Origin: Oreohelix idahoensis | Lineage: Eukaryota > Mollusca > Gastropoda > Stylommatophora > Oreohelicidae | DNA: 64,000 bases | Assembly: GCA_024509875.1 (NCBI GenBank) | Contig: JAMPIV010006379.1 | Location: forward strand, 620,001-684,000 | Reading direction: 5' to 3' | In this document: piece after piece, positions 51,427 through 60,945 of the stretch | Numbering within the stretch: the stretch's first letter is position 1 | How the letters are laid out: each line of letters begins with the position of its first letter | Made by a program: the position numbers and the translations under genes | The notes under the pieces: model-generated | What the model was told of the DNA's origin: nothing | Seen by the model: the letters and a program-made list of their open reading frames with translations, nothing else | Database searches by the model: none

Positions 51427-51722
51427 TTACTTCAAACTCCTTTTCAAACCAATAACAAAGTCGAACAGGTCAGTGTTGTGAAAAGTCCCTTGCTTATCAA
51501 CCAAATAGTAAAAGTTTGTCCCCTTGATCTTGAGTGGGATAAAATTACCACTTCCTGCACGAGACTGTACACAACTAATGTGGTCCAATGGTTTCTTGAA
51601 AGTCTGTGTTTTTCCTAGCCATGTGTATGTTGTTATCTGCACTTCCTTGCCTCCTTTTAGAATCCACAAATTCCTCAAAGCGCGCCTTGGATACGTCAAG
51701 ATTATAAATAGCACTACTCCAC
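51427..51722 (-). CDS. TMEM223: TMEM223, C-terminal coding exon
   Basis: Minus-strand exon with acceptor CACATTTCAG immediately upstream of 51722, starting in phase with two bases and ending in TAA at 51427; 97 residues. TMEM223 is a small mitochondrial inner-membrane protein, reported as an assembly factor for complex IV. The exon begins inside the second membrane span (GVVLFIILTYP), then carries RNLWILKGGKEVQITTYTW and the family-diagnostic end IPLKIKGTNFYYLVDKQGTF followed by HNTDLFDFVIG, matching the LPLKVKGRRFYFLLDKTGHF block of vertebrate TMEM223. The upstream exon(s), with the mitochondrial leader and first membrane span, should lie at higher coordinates. I could not identify them; the intron may include the LTR element at 55.8-62.9 kb. 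Frames extending upstream of 51722 are intron. Confidence 0.82.
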
Positions 51723-52262
51723 CTGAAATGTGAAAAATGCAGTTTAATTTCTTAACAGTATGGCAAACACAATATAAACAAATATTAAAAACAAGTAAAG
51801 AGTAGGCACTAGAAAGAAATGAGCACACTTAGCCAACAGACAAAAATATAAGTAATAGACACTTGAGATTCGATCCAGGTTCATCTAGGTGAGTCCAGCT
51901 GTAAATGCAAAATGTTTAAGCTACATTGGGGGAGGGGAGAGAGAGAAACTGATCTGATGCCATTCTAAATACAACCATTTAAAAAAAAATTCTGTTTCAG
52001 ATAAACACGGTAAGCATAATGAAATTTTACTGAACACTTTTTTTTTTCAAACAGGACAATGGAAATGGGGTAAAAAATGAAAACAACATTGAATAAAGTA
52101 ATGTATTTCCAAGCAAATCATAAATATAGGCAGAAGACAAGGGTGGTGCCATTCTAAATACAACCAATTTTTAAAAAATACTGTTTCAGATACATACCTG
52201 TCAACCTGTACGAATTTTTTTGATACTTTTAGCAGTGTACGGTCGTACAGACTTGTATGGAT

Positions 52263-52290
52263 CCCCCCCCCCCCCCCCCCCCCCTCCCCC
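52263..52290 (+). repeat. Poly(C) tract
   Basis: About 27 C residues interrupted by one T, followed by an AT-rich stretch to 52400. Confidence 0.95.
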
Positions 52291-52524
52291 AATTTTTTTT
52301 TAAAATTTGTTTATTAAAAAAATTCTTAAAATATTTTCCAACCCAGGTTGTTTTTTTTTAAGCTTTACTAATTTTTTATTTTTTTATTCCAGGAATCTTG
52401 GTGTCTGTTTTTAAACTGAGGTCTCTCCCAGCAACCAATCAAATCCTTTTATACCCAACAATTAGGCAAAAACTTTGAATTCAACCTCAAACACTTTCGG
52501 CTTTCATCGTGACATGGAGTATTT

Positions 52525-53023
52525 TTAAAGTTCATTCATAACCCTCCACTCCCAAAGGAACATAGGCCTTCAATAAACACATGCCAAGTCCTCCTGTCAC
52601 GTGCCATAATCTCAAGTTCTTTCCACGTTCTCATCATTTTCACCTCTGTTTCCAGCTCTCTTCTCCATGTGCTTCTTGGTCTACCTCTGCCTCTCTTGCC
52701 CTGGGGGTTCCAGAACAAGGACTGCCTTGTAATGCTATCAACAGGTTTTCTCAGTGTGTGTCCAAAACATCGCCATCGTCTTTTTCTCATCTGTTCCACT
52801 GGCACTTGTTTAGTTCTTGTCCTCAGTTCCACGTTGGTAACCTTGTTATACCATTTTAATCCCTCTATTCTACGCAAGCACCCATTTATGAAAGCCTGTA
52901 GCTTTTTGGTTGTTGTCTTTGTTGTTCTCCATGTCTCAGAGCCATACCATAGGACTGGCTTCACATTTGAGTTGAAGATTCTTATTTTCGTGTTGGATCC
53001 GATTTCTCTTGATCTCTTAAAGT
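52525..53023 (-). mobile_element. LINE family B, 5'-truncated copy (minus strand)
   Basis: One nearly open minus-strand frame: IGSNTKIRIFNSNVKPVLWY, GSETWRTTKTTTKKLQAFIN, FGHTLRKPVDSITRQSLFWN, GRPRSTWRRELETEVK, TWHVFIEGLCSFGSGG. It ends with plus-strand TTCATTCATAACCCTCCACT, the reverse of the AATG tail. Among the best-preserved family B tails in the window. Confidence 0.85.
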
Positions 53024-53094
53024 TACCTGTTATCAACGACCACGCTTGCCATCACACTTCGACGCCATTTTGTTTAAAAAAAGCTAAGTACTTA

Positions 53095-54060
53095 TAACTT
53101 GGTTAAATATTGCTGTTGATTTGCTTTGTTGCAATTTAATCGCTGTCTTAATCTTTCCAGTTATATCTTGCCCTTCAATATATTTCTGATAAATTAATGT
53201 CATACTATTCTGTGTAGGCCCTACATAACTAGAAAAAAAAAGTTTGTTTGCGTTGAGCAGGCCTACTTTATGCCAGCGGTCAAGATTCACTGCTTTATTT
53301 TTTAATAAAGTGGCGATCTATTACCACTGGTCTAGGCTACCAACTTTTAAATAATAATTTTGTAAATTTTTGGTGGTACGTTTTTTCTTCCTAGATTTGA
53401 TATTCTGTTCATAATTTGGTTAATTTTTTATTTTTTTGCTGTTAGCTGTTTGCTTTGCTTCGTTGTATTTTATTTTTGTCATTCCTTGATCTTACCAGTT
53501 ATATTTTGACCATTTAAATATTTCCGATAAATTAATGTCATAATATTCTGTGTAGGCCCTACATAACTAGAAAAAGAAAGTTTGTTTGCGTTGAGTATGC
53601 CTACTTTATTTCCAGCGGTCGAGATTCACTGCTTTATTTTTTAATAAAGTGGCAATCTATTATCACTGGTCTAGGCTACCAACTTTTAAATAATAATTTT
53701 GTAAATTTTTGGTAGTACGTTTTTTCTTCCTAGATTTGATATTCTGTTCATAATTTGGTTAATTTTTTATTTTTTGCTGTTAGCTGTTTGCTTTGCTTCG
53801 TTGTATTTTATTTTTGTCGTTCTCTTAATCTTTCCTGTTATATTTTGACCATTTAAATATTTCCAATAAATTAATGTCATAATATTCTGTGTAGGCCCTA
53901 CATAACTAGAAAAAAAGTTTGTTTGCGTAAACTTCACTGCTTTATTTTTCAATAAAGTGCCGATTTATTATCACTCTTCTAGCAACTTTTTAATAATAAT
54001 TTCGTAAATTTTGGTAGCACGTTTTTTTTCCTCCCTAGATTCGTTATTCTGTTCAGTATC
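53095..54060. repeat. Tandem array, three units of about 320-340 bp
   Basis: Units start near 53099, 53416 and 53756, each with TTGGTTAA, CTGTGTAGGCCCTACATAAC, AAAGTTTGTTTGCGT, TTTATTTTT(T/C)AATAAAGTG and TTTTTTCTTCCTAGATT-type segments. Unit 3 is shorter. On the minus strand, units 1 and 3 keep a similar open peptide (FFSSYVGPTQN, ITGKIK), discussed in the findings. Confidence 0.9.
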
Positions 54061-55251
54061 TATTGGCTGGAAGTTGTTGACCAGAAAACTAGTACTAGTG
54101 CCATCTGCTTCCCTAATTTGAAAGTCTGTCGCAAGAGATTTAGATGTTACTAAATGGTGGGATATCCTGGACAAATAGGTGTATCAGAGGATACCAGGAT
54201 AGTGCCAGATGAGAGACTGGTCTTATAAGTAATACCCCCTTCTCTGAAAAGAGCAAGGGTGTATAGACAATCAAGGTGAGGTCCAGCTATGTAAGTTCCC
54301 AGAGTAAGGAATGATGATGATGAAGTTCTCTGAGTCCCTATCCGCTACCTCTTAAGATCTCACCAAAGATTAAAATTTATAGTATTGTTTGTTTTATTTG
54401 ACTCAATATGTGTCTAGGGATGAATTAAATTTTTACAAATACAAAATTCCAAAACAGAACTTTAACTGTAATAAACTTTGTAAGAAAGACTGTTGGAAAT
54501 TTTATATACAATTTAATTGTCCTGAACCTCAATCTTTGCAGGTCAGGAATACTCAAAAAAGGAAATGAAAATATTTTTACACTTTAAAATAAATAACAGG
54601 AAAATCTCGGTCCATGAGGCATCTTGTTCACAGGAAGCTATTCTCACTTTATTCAACTAAATGTCAAGTTTTACTGTATCTTGAATGTTGGCTTTAAATA
54701 TGTAGATAGTTTATATGTCTATTCCTTGTCATCATACAAAGGTAAGTTTAAGTAGACTGTCTATGTTCAACTTGGGTGAGCCTCTGAAATTATGTCACTG
54801 GCTGGTAACTTATCTGTGGCTGCTGTTGAATTTCTCTGCCCACGTCATGACCAAACAATCTGCATATTCTTGAGGAAAATACTGCTTGATAGAGCTCCTG
54901 ACTTATGCAGAGCTGTGGTCTCCAGCAGCCTCCCGTAACAATGGCCAGAGATCTCTTCAAGATACTGAGATCGAACCTAGAATCAAGGATAACCACATTC
55001 TATGTAGGCATCTGCTTTAACCCATATACACATAACAGACGTCACAACTTACCCTTGTCAAATTTTGTGCTAACAGGTTGCACTAGACATATCATTTCTT
55101 TTCTACTGTCTGTTTCCTGTGATTATCTTTTCCTGTATGGATTCCATGTTAATATCCTGAGCCCCATGCTTGGCTTCCATACGATAATCAGGTTAAGTAC
55201 AAAATAATATGTAATAGCTTGATTTCTTTATGCCGACAATTCCTGTAAGCC
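54061..55251. other. Intergenic or intronic sequence, no supported feature
   Basis: No repeat family recognised. A minus-strand frame at 54790-54996 is flanked by an AG-type acceptor and is the only candidate for an upstream TMEM223 exon, but it lacks recognisable family motifs. Confidence 0.35.
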
Positions 55252-55266
55252 TAATACAGTATCTTG

Positions 55267-55540
55267 GGAGCCGCGGTAGCATAGTGGTTAGTGCACTGGC
55301 TTCCTAGCGCAGTGGTCTATGGTTCGATCCCCAGATGAGGCGGGAATTTTTTAGGCCACAAACGGCTCCTGGGTCGACCCAGCCCCAAATGGGTACCAGT
55401 GCAACTCTGGGAAGGTTAAGGCGGCCGGCGTGATGCCGACCACATCACCCCTCGTGTGCCGACGGTCAAGATAATATGGGCCTAACACCATATTCCCAAT
55501 ATGCTTCAATGGGCGTGTAACGGGTTCCTTTTTTTTTTTT
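55267..55540 (+). mobile_element. tRNA-derived SINE, family 1, copy 3, with perfect 15-bp TSD
   Basis: Starts GGAGCCGCGGTAGCATAGTG; box B GGTTCGATCCC; body AAGGTTAAGGCGGCCGGCGT; ends in a T-run. The TSD TAATACAGTATCTTG lies at 55252-55266 and 55541-55555. Confidence 0.95.
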
Positions 55541-55816
55541 TAATACAGTATCTTGTAACAATGAATCACTCCAGACGAAAATACAAATTTAATTCTCTAC
55601 TAGAACTTACTGGTCGTAATTATGCCATAGTTTCAAACATTATACACATTTTTTTTTTCAGTTTCTCTCGCATCGCTAGCATGTTTCCTTTACTACACAC
55701 TGCCACAATTTAGGTCAATGTGATCGTGACACATCCGTTCTGCAGTTTCACTTTTGAATCGGTTCTGACCTTTAGGCTGGTTATTAATAATTAACAAAAT
55801 ATACAAATAAAGATAT

Positions 55817-56386
55817 TGTTGCTGTCGTTTTTGACGGTGTCATAAGACGTAAAGCTATTTAATACTTTTTGACGATCTAAGTTAGAGAACCGTTTATTAA
55901 CTCCCTGGGACAGGTTGATTTAGGGTTATCTTCCCTTTGTTATTCATTGTAGTTGTCCTGTCTTAAAGCGGGGTTAGCTGTTCTCTGATCTGTTCTGTCT
56001 ACGCATGCGCAAGTTTTTTGAGCGTGAACGAAGAGACTTCCATCATTGAGTGATGAGCTGGGTTCTGACCGGACGACATGTCCGTTGTTCTTCTCTGCAT
56101 TTTCTGGGGGAAAGATAGTCTTCAGTGGGACTGTGATGTCAGTGATTCTCCCCAGAGTTATTCTGTTCATCAAGAATGACGACAGGTGTTATTAGTGTAT
56201 TTCTCGGATTCTGTCCAAGGTAAAAAGAACTTAATTATTACGCCTAGATTGCAGAACATTTTGTGTCAAGCTGTGAGTAAAGCTCACAGTTCTTGAGATG
56301 CAGAGTCCATTTTGTGTGCTCGATATAGCCACCTAAGACTATTCGTCTAGCTATATTACAGAAGCCCAGTGAAGAGATATTATTAT
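55817..56386 (+). repeat. 5' LTR of the Gmr1-like element (about 570 bp)
   Basis: Starts TGTTGCTGTCGTTTTTGACG; shared with 62386-62937 up to GAGATATTATTAT. By eye, eight substitutions and one 18-bp indel (at about 56112-56130, present here and absent from the 3' LTR) separate the two. The LTR 3' boundary is where the copies stop matching; it lacks the usual CA, so it may be imprecise. Confidence 0.88.
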
Positions 56387-56610
56387 TAATATGATGCACT
56401 TTTCAGACAGAGGTTATGTATGATGATATTATTATAGAGAATCAAGGTGATTATACAAGTTTTTGATTAAAAGACTTGTCTCCCACGGAGATTGGGATAG
56501 AATAAGGTGAAGTGAGTATACAAGTCTAGTATTACAGACTTGTCTCCCACTGAGGTTGGGATATAAAGTGTATTATTATTTCAGGTGTTAATAGCACATT
56601 AATAGACAGA
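56387..56610 (+). other. Leader region between 5' LTR and gag
   Basis: No tRNA-complementary TGG-type primer site is seen right after the LTR match. A segment AGACTTGTCTCCCAC followed by GAGrTTGGGATA occurs twice (about 56471 and 56534), a direct repeat of unknown role, possibly in packaging or priming. The gag ATG at 56611 is the first in the long frame. Confidence 0.5.
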
Positions 56611-59600
56611 ATGTCTACATTGGATTTCTTCATCGAGAAAGGGAAAGCCCTTGGCAAAACTGATGAGAAATTGGAAGAGTTTGCACTTACTCAATATGCC
56701 AAGGCACAGAAGGCTGAAGAGAAAATGATGCAAATGCAGTTGGACAGAGAAGCTGAAGATAGAAGAATACAGTTACAAAGAGAAGCTGAAGAGAGGAAAC
56801 TTCAAGCTGCTGCTGAAGCTGAAAATAAAAGATTGGACAGAGAAGCTGCTGCTGAAGCTGAAAATAAAAGATTGGACAGAGAAGCTGCTGCTGAAGAGAG
56901 GAAACTTCAAGCTGCTGCTGAAGAGAGGAAACTTCAAGCTGCTGCTGAAGAGAGGAAATTTCAAGCTGCTGCTGAAGAGAGGAAACTTCAAGCTGCTGCT
57001 GAAGAAAGGAAAATGGAACATGAGGAAAAACTCTTAGCTTTGGAGTTGGAGAAATTAAAGGTCATGAATATGAGTGCTCCTCAAGCAACTTCGGGTAAGA
57101 TAAAGGAGAATACTTATAAAGTCAAATTGCCCCCTTTCAACCCTCTAAAGGACGACATAACCTTCTACCTTGATATATTTCAATTAACATGCATAACGTA
57201 TAAGGTAGATAAGGAACAATATGTCGGACAACTGATGAGGTTACTTTCAGGTGAAACATTAAGTACTGTAATGGCAGTAGAGGAACCTGACAGAACTAAT
57301 TATGATGTTGTCAGGGTAACATTACTTAAAAGATATCAATTAAAAGAAGAAGATTATCGTCTTCGTTTTAAGACAATGCTACCAGAAACTGGAGTAGAAT
57401 TCTCTGACTTTATTACGAAGATACGTCTTACATTCACACATTGGATTGAGCTGTCTAAAACAGAAAAAACATATAAAGCCCTTATGGACTTACTACTTCG
57501 AGATAAAGTTATGTCATCTGTAAATGAGTCTTTCCTTGCTTTTCTTCATGAGCGTAAACCTAAGAACATAAAAGACATGGAAGAATATTGTTGCCAGTAC
57601 GTCACTGCGCATCCCCATGCTACAGTTAGTAATTCTAAGGTGAAGGAAGAGTTGCCAGTTGCTTCCGCAGCACCATATGGCCCTAACTTTATGCATAAAT
57701 TCCAAGGTGCTCAACACAACTTTAATAAGAAGAGCAATCGTAATTATGATCAGAATCAGGGTAACCCATCACATAATGGGTCTTCTACAAAGAACTGGAG
57801 GCGATCTGATAGTCCTCGTTATTTCGGGTCCAATAATTATGGAAACTTTCGGAGAGGTAGTCACAATAGACACTATCAAGGCTATTCTTCGCGGGGACAT
57901 CGAAACCAAACAGGTAGACACTATAATCAATGGGAAAATGACAATAGTGATTGTGGAAACTGGGATTCGAACCAGAACGGTGGTCGCGGTAGATCAAACT
58001 ATGACAATTTCAGAGGGAATAATAATCGTGGTAGATCTAAACATAACAAACATAGATCTCATCACCAGGGAAACTCTGTACAACAAGAGTCTCATGGTGC
58101 CAGTAATCAAGTGAATGATAATAAAAACTCTAATGCTGTCACTTGTTCTGCTTTTGATTTTGGGAGAGCATTTCAATGCCCCCAATGCACAACATTATTT
58201 GAACCGACCACAGTAACTACTTTAAGTTGTGGTCACCCTCTTCCCGCTCTTCCTGCTGCAGTTGCGCATGACGGGAGAGGATCGCTTATCTTGCATAAAG
58301 GTCTTGTGGATAGTAAGCCAGTCTCAGTGCTTTTTGATTCTGGGTGCACTACTATTGGGGTTAAGCAATCTCTTATAGATCCTCGCTGTGCCACGGGAAA
58401 GGTGGTTAAATGTGTAACATTTGGTGGCACAGTAGAAAATTACTCGACTGCTATTATTCACATTGCTACTCCCTTCTTTACGGGAGATGTCCACGCGTGT
58501 CTTCTACCTAATCCTATTGCGGATCTTATCATCGGTCGTATTCACGGGGTTAAGGAATGCACCCCGCAGCAAATTGCTGCCTGGGAAGAACGGAATATCC
58601 AAACAGCCAATGCAGTGGTAACAAGAGCACAAGCTCTTATTCCTCAAACTTCATCTATTGAAGTTAATGAAGTACATAGCCAAGAGGATCACTTGGTGAT
58701 TTCGCATGACTCGTTTGTGAAACTACAAGAAAAAGACCCGTCTTTAAAGAAATTCTTTCTTCTCGCTAAAAACGGTGATCCGAATCAGAATACAAATCGC
58801 AAATCATATATCACTATGAAGAATGGTATACTAGTGCGTATGGTACAACACTCAGACACGTCTATGCATTCTCAAATTCTCGTGCCCAAAAGTATGAGAG
58901 CCCTAATTCTTCAACATGCACACGATTCTCAGTGTGCTGGACACATGGGTTTTTCCCGAACTAAGTCGAGAGTTCTGGCGTCTTTCTTTTGGCCATTTGT
59001 CAATAAAGACATACGAATTTATTGCCGGTCTTGCAAAATATGTCAAGAGGTCAAATCTAGAGGTCCACGGCATGCTGCGCCTATTCAGGCTGCAGACATT
59101 CCTATTCGGCCGTTTCAGAAAATGGCCATAGATATCATTGGCCCTTTTAAGACTAAATCGGCCAGAGGACATCAATTTATCCTTACGTGCGTTGACATGT
59201 GCACGCGTTGGCCAGAGGCTATACCTCTTAAGAGCATTTCCACTGCTGATATCGCAGACGCTCTTTGGCTTATATTTTCTCGTTTGGGTTTTCCCGGGGA
59301 AATATTGTCAGACCATGGCACACAATTGATATCACACACAATGTCGCAGGTAATGTCTACTCTGCACATTAAAAGATCTTTGAGTAGTATTTATCACCCA
59401 ATGTCTAATGGGTTAGTTGAGCGTCTTAATAGAACACTCAAGAACTTACTTGGGAAGATAACTGAGGATCATCCTCAGGATTGGGACAGGGTTCTACCCG
59501 CGGCTCTCTTTGCCTATAGAGAGGTCCCCAACGAACATACAGGATTTTCTCCTTTTGAACTTGTCTTTGGCGCGCGACCGCGCGGTCCTATGTCTTTACT

Positions 59601-60336
59601 GCATGATCTGATAACTGCTGATAATATCGACAATGACACACAATCTTCATATGAGTATGTCATTGCTCTAAGGCAAAAGATTATTGAAGCATGCAAGCTA
59701 GCAACTTCCTCATCCGAATTTGCTAAAGAAAAGGCAAGGCGATTTGCTAATAAGAAGAGACGCCTACGTCAACTTTGTCCTGGAGACAAAGCGTTTGTTT
59801 TACTTCCTTCTAGGGAGAACAGACTTCTTATTACATGGAAAGGTCCATATACAATAGTCTCGAAAATTTCCGATGTCGACTATGTTGTCGATATTGATGG
59901 AAGGCATAAAACCTTCCATATAAATATGCTTACGGAATATCATGAACGACCAGACTATTTGCAGCCTATTTTCCAGGCGACGGACGATTCTCCAGTCCAA
60001 CAAGGTCATATCTCATCCCTGTCAGTTATACAGGATGAGGAAACTACTTTTTCGGATGTTAATCTACCTCTTCCTGTGATTCCACTTACTTCTACGGAAT
60101 CATGGAAAAACGTTACTGTTTCTTCTAATTTGTCTTTTGAGGAACAGCGACAAGTATCTTCTACGCTACAAGTATTTCAGGATGTCCTTACCGACATTCC
60201 TGGACACACACATGTCATTGAACATGACATTATACTTACTGATCATAATCCGATCAGAGTAAGACCGTATCCTATTCCTATTCATTTTCAAGCACAAGTC
60301 GAGAAAGAATTGGATGAAATGATACAATTAAAATAA
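56611..60336 (+). CDS. Gag-protease-integrase polyprotein of the Gmr1-like retrotransposon (1241 aa)
   Basis: Residues 1-155: charged coiled coil with in-frame 9-residue repeats (AEERKLQAA). 169-336: gag core (VKLPPFNPLKDDITFYLDIF). 360-505: Asn/Gly/Arg-rich basic region, probably RNA-binding. 523-542: Cys/His cluster CPQC then CGH. 565-650: aspartic protease with LFDSGC (Asp576) and ADLIIGRIHG. 751-811: integrase zinc domain (His769/771, His778, Cys808, Cys811). Integrase core D841 (MAIDIIGPF), D901 (LSDHGTQLIS), E937 (NGLVERLN), DD35E. About 1071-1115: GPY/F module (WKGPYTIVSKI). About 1170-1241: pre-RT region (VIEHDIILTDHNPIRVRPYP). Gag and pol are one frame, with no stop between. The frame ends in TAA in an A-rich run just before RT. 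Confidence 0.92.
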   Translation: MSTLDFFIEKGKALGKTDEKLEEFALTQYAKAQKAEEKMMQMQLDREAEDRRIQLQREAEERKLQAAAEAENKRLDREAAAEAENKRLDREAAAEERKLQAAAEERKLQAAAEERKFQAAAEERKLQAAAEERKMEHEEKLLALELEKLKVMNMSAPQATSGKIKENTYKVKLPPFNPLKDDITFYLDIFQLTCITYKVDKEQYVGQLMRLLSGETLSTVMAVEEPDRTNYDVVRVTLLKRYQLKEEDYRLRFKTMLPETGVEFSDFITKIRLTFTHWIELSKTEKTYKALMDLLLRDKVMSSVNESFLAFLHERKPKNIKDMEEYCCQYVTAHPHATVSNSKVKEELPVASAAPYGPNFMHKFQGAQHNFNKKSNRNYDQNQGNPSHNGSSTKNWRRSDSPRYFGSNNYGNFRRGSHNRHYQGYSSRGHRNQTGRHYNQWENDNSDCGNWDSNQNGGRGRSNYDNFRGNNNRGRSKHNKHRSHHQGNSVQQESHGASNQVNDNKNSNAVTCSAFDFGRAFQCPQCTTLFEPTTVTTLSCGHPLPALPAAVAHDGRGSLILHKGLVDSKPVSVLFDSGCTTIGVKQSLIDPRCATGKVVKCVTFGGTVENYSTAIIHIATPFFTGDVHACLLPNPIADLIIGRIHGVKECTPQQIAAWEERNIQTANAVVTRAQALIPQTSSIEVNEVHSQEDHLVISHDSFVKLQEKDPSLKKFFLLAKNGDPNQNTNRKSYITMKNGILVRMVQHSDTSMHSQILVPKSMRALILQHAHDSQCAGHMGFSRTKSRVLASFFWPFVNKDIRIYCRSCKICQEVKSRGPRHAAPIQAADIPIRPFQKMAIDIIGPFKTKSARGHQFILTCVDMCTRWPEAIPLKSISTADIADALWLIFSRLGFPGEILSDHGTQLISHTMSQVMSTLHIKRSLSSIYHPMSNGLVERLNRTLKNLLGKITEDHPQDWDRVLPAALFAYREVPNEHTGFSPFELVFGARPRGPMSLLHDLITADNIDNDTQSSYEYVIALRQKIIEACKLATSSSEFAKEKARRFANKKRRLRQLCPGDKAFVLLPSRENRLLITWKGPYTIVSKISDVDYVVDIDGRHKTFHINMLTEYHERPDYLQPIFQATDDSPVQQGHISSLSVIQDEETTFSDVNLPLPVIPLTSTESWKNVTVSSNLSFEEQRQVSSTLQVFQDVLTDIPGHTHVIEHDIILTDHNPIRVRPYPIPIHFQAQVEKELDEMIQLK

Positions 60337-60941
60337 TTGAACCATCCACTTCAGCATACTCTTCGTCCATGGTTATTGTTCGAAAGAAAGACAATAACAT
60401 ACGCCTTTGCGTAGATTATCGCAAATTGAACCAAGTTACGAAGTTCGATGCTGAACCTATGCCTTTATTAGAAGATCTACTTACTAGACTTTCTAACTCT
60501 CGATTCTTTACTAAACTTGACTTGTCGAAAGGCTATTGGCAAGTTCCGTTAACTGAACGCGCCAAACCTCTCACTGCTTTCTCAACACCTAGGGGTTTGT
60601 TTCAGTGGAATTTTATGCCTTTCGGGCTTATGAACGCCCCAGCTACTTTCGTACGCATGATGCGTCGAATTCTCTCATATCGTTCAGATGTCATTGCATA
60701 CTTAGACGACATCTGTCTTTTCAGTAATACTTGGGAAGATCACTATTTGGGTTTAAATGAATTACTGTCTACTCTACGCGAGCATAATTTGACTGCAAAA
60801 CCCTCTAAAGCCTATGTTGGGTTTAGTGAAATTTCTTTCCTGGGTCATCGTGTTGGTCACGGTCTATTGAAGACAGAGGACCAAAACATTTCTAAGATAT
60901 TAAATATCTCTGTGCCTAAAACAAAAAAAACAAGTACGTAG
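60337..60941 (+). pseudogene. Reverse transcriptase of the Gmr1-like element (frame-shifted relative to the upstream frame)
   Basis: Continues the pol frame after a one-base slip in the A-run near 60330. Motifs: RLCVDYRKLNQVTKFDAEPM, FTKLDLSKGYWQVPL, LTAFSTPRGLFQWNFMPFGL, MNAPATFVRMM, AYLDDICLFS (catalytic YLDD codons at 60699-60710) and FLGHRVG. RT copies the element RNA into DNA. The open part runs from the ATG at 60369, but RT homology starts before it, so this ATG is not a real start. It ends at a second break in an eight-A run near 60930. Confidence 0.9.
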
Positions 60942-60945
60942 TCTG

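Noticed and set aside
54790..54996. Minus-strand frame (LFGHDVGREIQQQ) as first exon of TMEM223
   Set aside because: An acceptor-like AG precedes it and a mitochondrial-leader-like composition is possible, but no family motif, no convincing donor and no first membrane span are seen.
56773..57021. Minus-strand open frame rich in Phe/Ser (FSSSLKFPL repeats)
   Set aside because: It is the antisense shadow of the gag coiled-coil repeats.
60320..60345. Programmed -1 frameshift site before RT
   Set aside because: The A-rich run does not match a canonical X-XXY-YYZ heptamer and I see no clear downstream structure; a one-base indel or assembly error is simpler.
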